Positions 1 to 9,533 of a stretch of 64,000 bases of DNA are shown here, piece by piece. This stretch comes from Theropithecus gelada. Lineage: Eukaryota; Chordata; Mammalia; Primates; Cercopithecidae. The stretch covers positions 70,303,406 to 70,367,405 of the forward strand of contig NC_037670.1 of assembly GCF_003255815.1 (NCBI RefSeq), written 5' to 3'. How positions within the stretch are numbered: the stretch's first letter is position 1; the number at the start of each line of letters is the position of its first letter. Made by a program: the position numbers and the translations under genes. The notes beneath the pieces are model-generated. The model was given only the letters and a program-made list of their open reading frames with translations, had not been told where the DNA came from and ran no database searches.

Positions 1-2216
1 CAAAACTCACATAAGATGATGAAATGGGTAACCTAAAAAGTCCTATGAATATAAAGAAATAGAATTCATTGCCCAGCACTCCAAAATTAAACCTCTATAT
101 CAAGATACTTTCACTGGCAAATTCTACTAAACATTCAAAGTAAAAATAACACCAATTTACCCAATTTATTACAAAAAACAGAAGTGGAAAGAATATTTTC
201 CAACTCATTTCATGAAGCCAGCATAACCAGAATGGAAAACAGTTTCCAAAATGCCCACAATACTCCTTGTGATTATAGACACAAAAATCCTCAAGAAAAA
301 ATATTAGCACATTGAATCCATCAACATATTAAGAATAATACATCATGATCAGGTAGGGTTTATCCTGGGAATGTAAGGTTGTCTCAGTATTTGGAAGTCA
401 ACCTATGCAATCCACAATATTGATAGTCTAAAGAAGAAAATCCACATGATCATATCAGTTAATGCAGAAAAAGCATTTGACAAAATACAACATTCATTCA
501 CGTTAGTAACTCTCAGAGAAAATGTGTAATAGAAGAGACCCTCCTGAATCCAGTAAAGGCCATTTTTAAAAAGCCTGCAACTAACATCATACTTGATCAT
601 GAAAAATTGAATGCTTTATCTTTAAGACTGAGAATAAGGCAAGAATGTCCATATTCACATCTGCTACTCAATGTTGTATTAGAAGTGTTAGCCAGAGTAA
701 TAAGATAAAAAAAGACAAAAACATATAAAAGGTATATACATGGAAAAAGGGAAAATAAAACTATCCCTATTCACAGATAACATGATTATTTATGTAGAAA
801 ATTCCAAGGAATCAGCAACAACAAAAACTTCTAGAACTAATAAATGGGTTTAGCAAGATTGCAAGATACAGTTTCACATAAAAATCAATATACTGAAATA
901 TATACAAATATATATTATAGGAATAAAATAGATATACAAATATATATTACAAGCAATAGAAATATTATTTTTAAAAAGTCTAATTTACAATAGGTGCAAA
1001 AATGAAATACTTAAAGATAAATCGAACAAAACATATAGAGTCTGTGATCTGGAAAATACAAAACACCAATGAAAGAAATTAAGAAATAACTAAATATTAA
1101 TAATTAGAGACAGCACATGTTCATGAATTGAAGGATTCAACATAGTAAAGAGGCCAATTTTTCTAAAATTGATCTAAAGATGCAACACAGTCCCAGTAAA
1201 AACCCCAGCAGGATTTTTTTTGTAGATGTAGACAAATTAATACTAATATTTATATTTAAAAGCAAAGGAGCTTACAGCAGCTAAACGTTTTGTAAAGGAA
1301 TCTAAAATTCAAGGACTCACATTATGAGATTTAATGATTTACTATAAAGCTGTAGCAATCAAGATATGATGATATTGGTGAATAAACAGACAAGTGGAGG
1401 AGTGGAACAGAATGACACAAACATGTCTCCCTGATTTTTGACAGAGGTGCAAAAGTGATGCCACAAACGGTGTTGGATTATTTGGAATTTTGTATACCAA
1501 AAATTAGCTTAACCTAAACTTAACAGCTTCCCCAAAATGAACCCAAAAGGGGTTATAGGTAAAAATAAAACTACAAACCTTCTAGAAGAATTCACAGGAG
1601 AAAATTCTTGTGACCTTTTGTCACACAAAGCATTCTTAGGCATGACACCGAAAGCACTAATCATAAAAGAAAATATTGATAAATTGGATCTTATCAAAAT
1701 TTAACACTTTGCCCTGTGAAAGATATTGAGAGAATGAAAACACAACCTACAGATTAAGATAAAAATATTTGCAAATCACATACCTAATAAAGGATTTGTA
1801 TACAGACTATTAAGAAAACTCTCAAAACTCAACAATAAGAAAACCAAAAAATGAATTTAAAAAATGGGCTAAAGACATAAACAGGCATATCATCAAAGGG
1901 AAAGTAAGAATGAAAAAAAGTATATGAAAAGGTGCTCAGTGCCATTAGCCATTAGGGAAATGCAAATTAAAACCACAACTAGACATCACTCTACACCTAT
2001 CAGAACAGCTAAAACAAAAAATACTGACAATCCCAAGAGCTGACATAAATGTAGAGCAACTGGAACTTTCATGTATTGCTAATGAGAATAAAAAGTTTTA
2101 TTGCTACTCCAGACAACAGTTTGGTAACTTCTAATTGACATACACTTACTGTTTGACCCAGCAATTTCACCCATGGGTGTCTAACCTAGAGAAATGAAAG
2201 CACCTTTGTACACAAA
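1..2216 (+). mobile_element. Ancient L1 (L1M-type) ORF2 region, 5' part of a split copy
   Basis: Plus-strand L1 ORF2-derived sequence already present at the first base, so the element starts outside the window. Landmarks in L1 order include gcagaaaaagcatttgac near 468, the degraded reverse-transcriptase region to about 800, and gggaaatgcaaattaaaacc near 1955. No reading frame survives, and short indels and stops occur throughout, as expected for an old mammalian L1M copy. It is interrupted at 2217-2221 by a solo LTR and continues at 2690. Confidence 0.85.
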
Positions 2217-2221
2217 CCTGT

Positions 2222-2684
2222 TGTATTAGTTTTCCATTGCTACTGTAACAAATTACCACACACTTAGTGGCTTAAAACAATGTGGATGTATTATTTCACA
2301 GTTCTGCAAGTCCTGAGTCCAAGATGGATTGGCAGAGCTGTGTTCCTTCTAGGGAATCTAGGGGAGAATTTCTCACTTTGTCTTTCTCACTTTTAGAGGC
2401 TGCCTGCATTCCTTGGCTCATGGTTCTGAACCACTCTGACCTCTGCTTTCATCACTCTATCTTTGACTCTGACTTTCCTGTCTACCTCTTATAAAAGCCC
2501 TTGTGATTACTTTGGCCTCTACCTTGATTATTCAGAATAATCTCCCCCACCTCATTATCTTAACCTTAATTGCATATTTAGCCTAACCACATCTGCAAAG
2601 TCCCTTTTGTCTTGAAAGGCAACATATTCCTAGGTTCCAGAGTTCAGGATTAGGATATCTTTGAGGAGCTATTAGCCTCCCATA
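2222..2684 (-). mobile_element. Solo LTR (class III, MaLR/ERVL-type) inserted into the L1
   Basis: On the plus strand it starts TGTATTAG and ends CTCCCATA, and it is flanked by an exact 5-bp target-site duplication, cctgt, at 2217-2221 and 2685-2689. The inside matches a common LTR type whose antisense strand reads caaattaccacacacttagtgg at its start and ctgcctgcattccttggctc in the middle. The same family recurs at 58552-59034. No internal retroviral sequence is attached, so it is a solo LTR. I am sure of the element and its ends, less so of the subfamily. Confidence 0.85.
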
Positions 2685-2689
2685 CCTGT

Positions 2690-3117
2690 GCATGGATGTT
2701 TATAGCTGCTCCTTTTATAATTGCCCAAACTGGAACCAGCCTAAATGCCGTCCATTGGGTGAATAAAACAAACAAACTCACACAGCTCAGCAGTACCACA
2801 CAGCAACAAATGAGACTTTTCATCCACACGGCCACGCTGATGAATCTCAAAGCCATTGTGCTGAGCGAAAGAAGCCATTCTCAAAACACAGCATACTGCA
2901 TGATTTCTCTGATATGACATTCTGGAAAAGACAAAAACATAGTAAAGGAGAACATATCAGTTGCTGCCAAAATTATGGATAGAATGTGCAGATGCCTATA
3001 AAGGCAAAACCTAAGGGCATTTTGGGGTGATAGAACTGCTCTGTATGGAGGGGATGGTTCCATGCATCTATACATGTGTTAGAACTCATAGGTCTGCACA
3101 ACAAGAGTTAATTTCAA
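2690..3117 (+). mobile_element. Ancient L1, 3' continuation after the LTR
   Basis: Resumes the interrupted L1 with gcatggatgtttatagctgc, which is the expected next part of ORF2, followed by the ORF2 end (acagcatactgcatgatttc) and 3' UTR-like sequence. Together with 1-2216 it is one insertion split by a later LTR. It ends where the next LTR begins. Confidence 0.8.
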
Positions 3118-3506
3118 TGTATATTAATTTGGTAGAGCTGTCATAAGAAAATTCCACACACTGGGTGACTAAACAACAAAAATTTATTTCTCACAGTTCT
3201 GGATAATCCAAGATCAGGGTGTCAATCAGCAGGTTTGGTTTCTCTGCAGGCTGCTGTCTCTCCTTGGCTTCTGGCCTTCTCACCACGTCATGTCCGGACA
3301 TGGCCTTTTCTCTGTGGGGGCGCATCTCTCTGACGTTTCTCTCTCTTTTTATGAGGACATCAGTCATGTTGGAGTAGGGCCCCACCCTTATAACCTCATT
3401 TAAAATAAATTCATTCCTTAAAGGCATTGTCTACAAATACAGTCTCATTGGGGTTAAGGCTTTAACATATTAATTTTGGGGGGGTGCACAATGCAGTTAG
3501 TTAATA
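3118..3506 (-). mobile_element. Solo LTR (MaLR/MLT1-like)
   Basis: Begins TGTATATTAATTTGGTAG and carries the antisense LTR landmarks aatttatttctcacagttct and ttaacatattaattttgggg near its end. It abuts the 3' end of the old L1. I could not find a clear target-site duplication, so the right end is approximate. Confidence 0.7.
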
Positions 3507-3534
3507 ATATTACTGTATAATAATTGAAAACAAT

Positions 3535-3835
3535 AAAAATTTTTAAAGTAGATGAAATTAACTCTAACAATAGATTTCATTTAATCCAACAAATCTAAAA
3601 TATTATCTTCTTTTTGTACAGTAAGCCACTTTTGACTTCCCTGAGAGTATGGAGACCTGTGCCGTCCAACACAGTAGTACTGGCTGTGTGTGGCTATTGC
3701 ACACTGGAAAAGTGGCTGGTCCAAATGCAGGTGTGCTGTAAGTTTAAATGACACACTAGATTTCAAATGCTCAGTGTGAGAAAAAGAAAGTGATCTGTTA
3801 CCTTAAAATGTTTACATGATCCCATGTTGAAGGGT
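3535..3835. mobile_element. hAT-Charlie-like DNA transposon debris, two inverted pieces
   Basis: Positions 3545-3610 (tttcatttaatccaacaaat and neighbours) resemble the inner part of a Charlie-type element with CAGTGCTGTCC termini. Positions 3657-3835, beginning at ctgtgccgtccaacacagta, resemble the other end of the same family in reverse orientation. They may be two fragments or one rearranged copy. The family was recognised from memory only. Confidence 0.45.
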
Positions 3836-4836
3836 AGGAGACCCACTCATGTAGGGAAGTGGTGGGTGCCCTGGCCTAAATAGCCAAGCATGCTCTGCCT
3901 ACTGTCATCCTTGCCAGTAAGAGAAAGTCCAGTAGGTCTACACCACCCCTCCCATCACCTCCAGGTGTTTTGCAACTGGGCACCTCAGTGCTTAGAGAAG
4001 ATGGTGCATAGGAGAGCGCCAAGAAGGTAGTAACAGGCAGTGCTGACTTACATGGGAAGTGGAGGGCCAGGTAGACCAGCACAGTTAGTGGAATGGGAAG
4101 CTGACCACAGATAGCAAGAGTCAAGTCACATGGATGTGGTTCAGAGACAGGGCTCCACAACTTCGGGACAAAAGGAGAGAAACTCAAGAACGAGGCAGGT
4201 CTCCACCTGGAGGATCTCAAGCTTGAGCAAGTTTTCAAGTGCTGGGTCTAGGAAACGTGGTAGTGGCTTGATCTCTAGACCAAGACCACAGCCCGGACAA
4301 ATGCATTTTGAATCCCATTTCTGAGGGCTCAGGCCTGGGACAGGGTTCCCGGGCCAACCAAACCATTATGGCCCCTGTCCTCCTTGAAAAGCAGAGGTGG
4401 ACCAGGAGCCACAGAAACTCGAAGCTGAGTCACCAGATGGAGTGCGCGTCTGTAGATAACCACTGAGATCAGAATTGGTCCAGGACATGGATCTAGACAG
4501 AGCCTGCAGGTGAAAGAAGCCAGGTAATGCCGGCAGTGGGGAAGGAAGGAAAGAACCAGGAAGGAGACGCCCTGGCCTTGCTGTGTTGCCCCATCCCTGG
4601 CCTCTCCCGACCTGCTCCAGCAAGGCGAAAGAGGGATCAGAGCCGGGGTGGAATCCTGGCCTGTCGCTGCAGCAGAGAGCTGAGGGCAGCGGTGGGATGC
4701 AGGCTCTGTGGAGGCTGGGGACGGGGTGGGGGAGGGGTGGTCTTGGAGGCTGGGGACTGTGGGGGGGGGTGGTCTTGGGGTTCAGGTGGTCTTCCCCAAA
4801 CCCTGAAACTGTATTGCACAGGGTACAGGTTTCCTA
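3836..4836. other. Unique sequence, no feature recognised
   Basis: No repeat signature or credible coding frame. The last 250 bases are G-rich, with short runs of G around 4730-4775. Open frames of 120 and 153 codons here overlap each other on both strands or run into the Alu, so I treat them as chance. Confidence 0.5.
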
Positions 4837-4851
4837 GCATCCGGCTTTTCT

Positions 4852-5566
4852 TTTTTTTTCTTTTTTTTTTTTTTTGGGACGGAGTCTTGCTCTGTCACCC
4901 AGGCTGGAGTGCTGTGGCCGGATCTCAGCTCACTGCAAGCTCCGCCTCCCGGGTTCCCGCCATTCTCCTGCCTCAGCCTCCCGAGTAGCTGGGACTACAG
5001 GCGCCCGCCACCTCGCCCGGCTAGTTTTTTTTTTTTTTTTTTTTTTTTAGTAGAGACGGGGTTTCACCGTGTTAGCCAGGNNNNNNNNNNNNNNNNNNNN
5101 NNNNNNNNNNNNNNNNNNNNNNNNNNNNNNNNNNNNNNNNNNNNNNNNNNNNNNNNNNNNNNNNNNNNNNNNNNNNNNNNNNNNNNNNNNNNNNNNNNNN
5201 NNNNNNNNNNNNNNNNNNNNNNNNNNNNNNNNNNNNNNNNNNNNNNNNNNNNNNNNNNNNNNNNNNNNNNNNNNNNNNNNNNNNNNNNNNNNNNNNNNNN
5301 NNNNNNNNNNNNNNNNNNNNNNNNNNNNNNNNNNNNNNNNNNNNNNNNNNNNNNNNNNNNNNNNNNNNNNNNNNNNNNNNNNNNNNNNNNNNNNNNNNNN
5401 NNNNNNNNNNNNNNNNNNNNNNNNNNNNNNNNNNNNNNNNNNNTTAGTAGAGACGGGGTTTCACCGTGTTCGCCAGGATGGTCTCGATCTCCTGACCTCG
5501 TGATCCGCCCGTCTCGGCCTCCCAAAGTGCTGGGATTACAGGCTTGAGCCACCGCGCCCGGCCGGC
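4852..5566 (-). mobile_element. Young AluY-type element (Old World monkey AluYRa-like), containing an assembly gap
   Basis: Antisense Alu: T-rich tail at 4852-4875, both monomers, and a head ending in gagccaccgcgcccggcc. It is flanked by an exact 15-bp target-site duplication, gcatccggcttttct, at 4837-4851 and 5567-5581. Diagnostic differences are gtggccggatctcag at 4913, cctcgcccggctag at 5011 and ggcttgagcc at 5541, a set I associate with cercopithecoid Alus. The linker A-tract is an unusually long T run (about 5025-5048). The known bases total 352. Removing the 34-bp overlap across the gap leaves about 318, the size of one Alu. Confidence 0.9.
5081..5443. other. Assembly gap (363 N), probably spurious
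   Basis: The 34 bases before the gap (5047-5080) and the 34 after it (5444-5477) are the same Alu segment with one mismatch (gttagcc versus gttcgcc). Since one target-site duplication encloses one Alu, the two contig ends most likely overlap and the true gap length is about zero or negative. Confidence 0.8.
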
Positions 5567-5824
5567 GCATCCGGCTTTTCTAAGGATGCCGCGCATCTCC
5601 CTATGGCAGAAGGAAAATAGTAAAAAGATTTTTTTTTTTTTTTAAGTCTGAGAACATGGGAAATCTGCTCACTTGAAAAGGAAAAGCGGATAAATTAACT
5701 GTGTAAGAAAAATACCAACTTCACTCAGGAAATCAACCCCCTCCTCCCACCCCAACCCTAGAACTCTAAGAGGCCTGTGTGGAGCAAACAGGTGGCACCT
5801 TCAGATTTCTTTCTGAAGGTGGGA

Positions 5825-6202
5825 ACCCTCGGGCTCCCACCTCCTTTCGGGGAGATCTGGAGCCTGGCAGTTGAGAAGAAAGGAAAGGACTCCGGGCGGG
5901 CGGGCAGGAGGAGGAGTGCTCCTGCCAGGCAGCTCCAGAGGCGCGGGGAGGGGTCCGGAGCACGGGCTGCTGCTGGCAGGTGGAAGTGCTCAGTTCGTCC
6001 TGTGGCTGCGAGACTCACCCCATCCCCAGCCTCCGTGCAAGGGAACCGCGTTTTCATCTCTCGCACGCGGCTGCGTGATGAATGAGCCTGCCCCTGCCAA
6101 TGCCTTCCTGAGTCGCCCGCAGCGCCTCCTTGGAGGCCTCGAGGGTCACAGGCCTCTCTGGCTCTTCGTGTCCTGTGCAGTCATTCCCCACCTGCGCTCA
6201 GC
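5825..6202. promoter_or_regulatory. CpG-island-like stretch
   Basis: I count about 24 CpG dinucleotides in roughly 380 bases, including ccgggcgggcggg at 5892, gaggcgcggggagggg at 5939 and gcacgcggctgcgtg at 6063, in visibly GC-rich sequence. The rest of the window is CpG-poor apart from Alus and the L1 5' UTR. It is not inside any repeat I recognise. It could be a promoter or first exon of an unannotated transcript, or a decayed island. Open frames of about 100-123 codons overlap here in several phases, so none stands out as coding. Confidence 0.5.
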
Positions 6203-6459
6203 TACCTTCTCCTTGAATTTGTTGCATCTTCTTTTTCTTTGAGTTTTTAACTCTTAACAGATAACCACCACCAGTAGCTGTGAGCTTGACCTCACTAAAA
6301 ATGTACCAGAATCTTGTGGATACAACTCATTATACTATTAATGTCGACATTAAAATAACCTGAGATTTAAGCAGCGAATTTTCAAAAAGCTGAAAATACT
6401 TTGCATATAATCAGTCATGTACTCCCCCAATAACCCAGTAAGAAAAGGAGCACATTACA

Positions 6460-6566
6460 TTTTTTCCCTCCCTCCCTCCCTTCCTTACTTTCTCTCCCTT
6501 CCTCTTTCCCTCCTTCCCTTCCTTCTTCCTGCCTGCCTGCCTTCCTCCTCCCCCATCTCTCTTCCC
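6460..6566. repeat. Polypyrimidine tract (CCTTCC/CCTGCC)n
   Basis: Over 100 bases of almost pure C and T on the plus strand, made of irregular ccctccctccc, ttccttcc and ctgcctgcctgcc blocks. Tracts like this can form triplex DNA and are often length-variable. Confidence 0.9.
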
Positions 6567-6691
6567 TTCAATAAATATTTATTGATCAGATATACTAGGT
6601 GCCAAGCATTTTGTTATATATCATGCACAACAAAGCATAAAACATGAGGTATTTCCCGAAGTCACCTGCTGGTTAAAGGTATGCAGTTGAC
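6567..6691 (-). mobile_element. L2 fragment
   Basis: The plus strand reads ttcaataaatatttattgat then ctaggtgccaagcat, the antisense of the conserved L2 3' end. It is cut by the L1 insertion that follows. Confidence 0.6.
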
Positions 6692-6706
6692 AAAACTGGT
6701 CCTGTT

Positions 6707-7115
6707 CCTGTGTTACTTTGCTGAGAATGATGGCTTCCAGCTTCATCCATGTCCCTGCAAAGAACATGAACTCATTCTTTTTTATGGCTGCATAGTATTC
6801 CATGGTGTATATGTGCCACATTTTCTTTATCCAGAAAACCAAACACCACATGTTCTCACTCATAAGTGAGAGTTGAACAATAAGAATATGTGGACACAGG
6901 GAGGAGAACACCATACAGTGGGGCCAGTCAGTGGGTTGGGGGAAAGGGGAGGGAGAGCATTAGGACAAATACTTAATGCATGCGTGACTTAAAACCTAGA
7001 TGACTAGTTGATAGGTGCAGCAAACCACCATGGCACATGTATACCTATGTAACAAACCCGCACGTTCTGCACATGTATCCCAGAACTTAAAGTAAAATTA
7101 AAATGAAAAAAGAAA
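6707..7115 (+). mobile_element. Short L1 insertion with 5' inversion (twin priming)
   Basis: 6707-6834 is L1 in antisense (gctgcatagtattccatggt), whereas 6835-7115 is the L1 3' end in sense (cacatgttctcactcataag, then the 3' UTR and an A-rich tail). Target-site duplications flank the whole: aaaactggtcctgtt at 6692-6706 and, with one inserted base, 7116-7131. Two L1 segments in opposite orientation inside one duplication is the signature of twin-primed reverse transcription. Confidence 0.9.
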
Positions 7116-7131
7116 AAAACTGGTCCTTGTT

Positions 7132-7965
7132 GGTTCTGTGATATTGGTTCATTAGTTACAATTCACAATTCAAATGAGACTTTATGGGTCCAGTGAAATA
7201 ACATGGTCCAGGCAGGGAGGCAGAGGCAGCCAGTAGCCTGATAAACATCCAGACCATGGAATGAGGCTGGGGAAAGGGATCTGACTGTGGAGGCAGACTC
7301 TGGGTGTGGCTCAAAGAGTCAGGAACAATGTCCCACATGCATATGTCTCAAATGCATAATATCCCCAGTGTATATGCTGATTTCAGTAGTGGTGGACATT
7401 GGGAAAGTGCAAGGTCAAGATTTTAACAGGCAGGAAGACATTTGAAGACAGGAAATCCTGGAATCTGCTCCTTAGGCATGAAGCAGACATTACCTTACCT
7501 GGGAAGGGATTGCCATGGGCTACCAGCCTTGGCCACTGTGCTGGGGTCCGGGGACAAGGTGTTTGTGCCTAGGAGGGAGACTTGGAAGGCCAAAGCAAGT
7601 TATGAGCTGAAAGTCTATCAGAAGACAGGTAGACACTGTGAAATGAACATCAGAATTTGGGAGAACTGGGTTGAGACAGAAGAAGCAGCCTCAGGAAAAA
7701 GCCAATATGGATGGGGGAGGGAGACCCAAGCTGTAGCCTAGATGGGTGCTGGCAACTTTGAGCTTCATCTGAGCCACGTGTTCCTGGAAAGCGGAGACAG
7801 GTAAGAAATCCTCTACCCTTTTGTTTTCAAACAAACAAAAAACAAAACAAAACAAAAAAACAAGGACCACGTTGCTCTCCATATTCTGAGGCAAGACCCA
7901 CCTCCACCCTTCCTCAATGACTGTGACTTCTTCCGGCCCAGCCTCTATTAAGGAACTGTAGCATT
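7132..7965. other. Unique sequence with a short (CAAAA)n run
   Basis: No repeat family or coding frame recognised, apart from an A-rich CAAAA-type tract at about 7830-7862 just after ttttgttttcaaacaaac. Confidence 0.5.
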
Positions 7966-8390
7966 GAGGAATATTTCATCCTGATGGAGTTCAGAACACA
8001 CTACCACAAACTATGCCACCTTGGCACTTGAGAAAATGGCAGAAGCAGGAAGTTGACCCTCATTTATGAGGTGTTCTCCCTGTATCTCAGGGGAAAGAAG
8101 CCAGAGATATAGAGATGCAAAGAAGAATCTGAACAAACAGGTCTTTCTATATTTCCCCCAGTTTATTATATTAGATCATACCTTCTTTGTCAAATTGTAT
8201 CTCTCCATGACTATCCATTCTTCATCTAAGCATAGAAATACCTGTTTATTTGGTCTTCATTTCTTCATGAGGCTCTTCATCACATAAAACTTATATTAAA
8301 TAAATGTGTACACTTTTCTCCTGTTAGTCTATCTTTTATTATAGGTGCCTTAACCGTGAACTTAAGATGGGAAAGATGTTTCCTTTCCTT
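7966..8390 (+). mobile_element. Possible LTR, family unresolved
   Basis: Features resembling the 3' half of a retroviral LTR: gagaaaatggcagaagcagg at 8030, ttaaataaatgtgtacac with a polyadenylation signal at 8296, and cttttctcctgttagtctat after it. No matching target-site duplication found. Confidence 0.35.
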
Positions 8391-8666
8391 TACTGCCTTC
8401 ATGAATGAACATTGTCCTGCGAAATCATTTTCTCAGGTGCATTTTGGCTTTCCCAGGACCCAGATCAAGTTTCAGCTGAGTCTAGAAACTCAGAACGGAG
8501 ATGAGTAATAAGTGGGCCAGATTAAAACTTGGCTCTGGGGCACCCAGATTCTGGAGCTGGAGAGACAAATAGTCTAAGTCCCAACAAGTGGAGTCCTGAG
8601 CTGTCTGATCTGTATCCTGCAGCAGTCAGGATTTGCTCAGGAATTGGAGTGAGACTGAGCATAGTG

Positions 8667-8853
8667 TAGTGGCTCTTAAACTCAAGCATGCATCAGAATC
8701 ACCTGGAGGCTTGTTAAAACGCAGATTCCTGGCCCCAACCCCTGAGTTTCTGATTCAGTGGGTCTGCAGGGGGGTGCCTGAGAATGTGCATTTCTAACAA
8801 GTACCCAAGTGATGCTGGTATTTCTGTCCAGAGACCACACTTGGAAACGACTG
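8667..8853 (+). mobile_element. MER5A: MER5A-type hAT-Charlie DNA transposon
   Basis: Near-complete non-autonomous element: start tagtggctcttaaactc, middle catcagaatcacctggaggc and tttctgattcagtgggtctg, end ccacacttggaaacgactg, the last being a decayed inverted terminal repeat. The 8-bp target duplication is no longer visible. Confidence 0.85.
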
Positions 8854-9428
8854 GAATCGTTAATACTGGCATATACATTTGTGCAAACTCACAGAGGATG
8901 AAGATAAAGAAAATGGAGGAAATTAACAGTAGAATGGGAATGCCTGTGACACCCACTTCATCGGACTGCTGTAAAGCTCATAGGCATAGCTAATATGTGG
9001 GCACTTATGTACACATTTGTACATCAAATGCTATACAAACATAAAGTATTTTTATAATTATCTTCAAAACCTGGGGTTGTCTTGAATTCTTCCATACCAC
9101 AGTTCCTTAATTTTAAAGGATCAAGTAATATTTCCCTGTTGAGTTCAGGAAATGCCAGCTAGGTGAGAAGCAGTTGGCATTTAGGATTAATAAAAGGTAT
9201 ATTTCATGGTGGAATAGTTGAAGTACCTGATCCTCTTGCAGTTTCTGGACTATATTAGTGAGTCTTAAGAAATTTCTGTGACTGGCATTTAGAGATATAA
9301 GTCATCTTTGAGATTCCCAGATTTATTGCTCTAGTGTTTGGTATTGAATATGTTGAGTTTTATGTTCATGCCGAATGGCAGCAATTCATCACTGGCCTCC
9401 TTGGAATACCTTACATTCTCAGAGTCCT
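8854..9428. other. Unique sequence, nothing recognised
   Basis: AT-rich, with no repeat consensus or credible open frame that I can identify. Confidence 0.5.
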
Positions 9429-9533
9429 GTGGTTACAGTGATCATACCACTGCACTCCAGTCTGGGGGAGGGAGCAAGACCCTGTCTCTAAAATAGTAAA
9501 TAAATAAATAAAATAAAAATACTTTTCAAATTT
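9429..9533 (+). mobile_element. Alu 3'-end fragment
   Basis: Contains ccactgcactccagtctggg and gcaagaccctgtctctaaaa followed by a (AAAT)n-like tail to 9533. The rest of the Alu is missing. Divergence suggests an old J-type or free right monomer. Confidence 0.8.

Noticed and set aside
4909..5570. Long frames of 144-212 codons across the gap
   Set aside because: They consist of Alu sequence and N bases and have no coding meaning.
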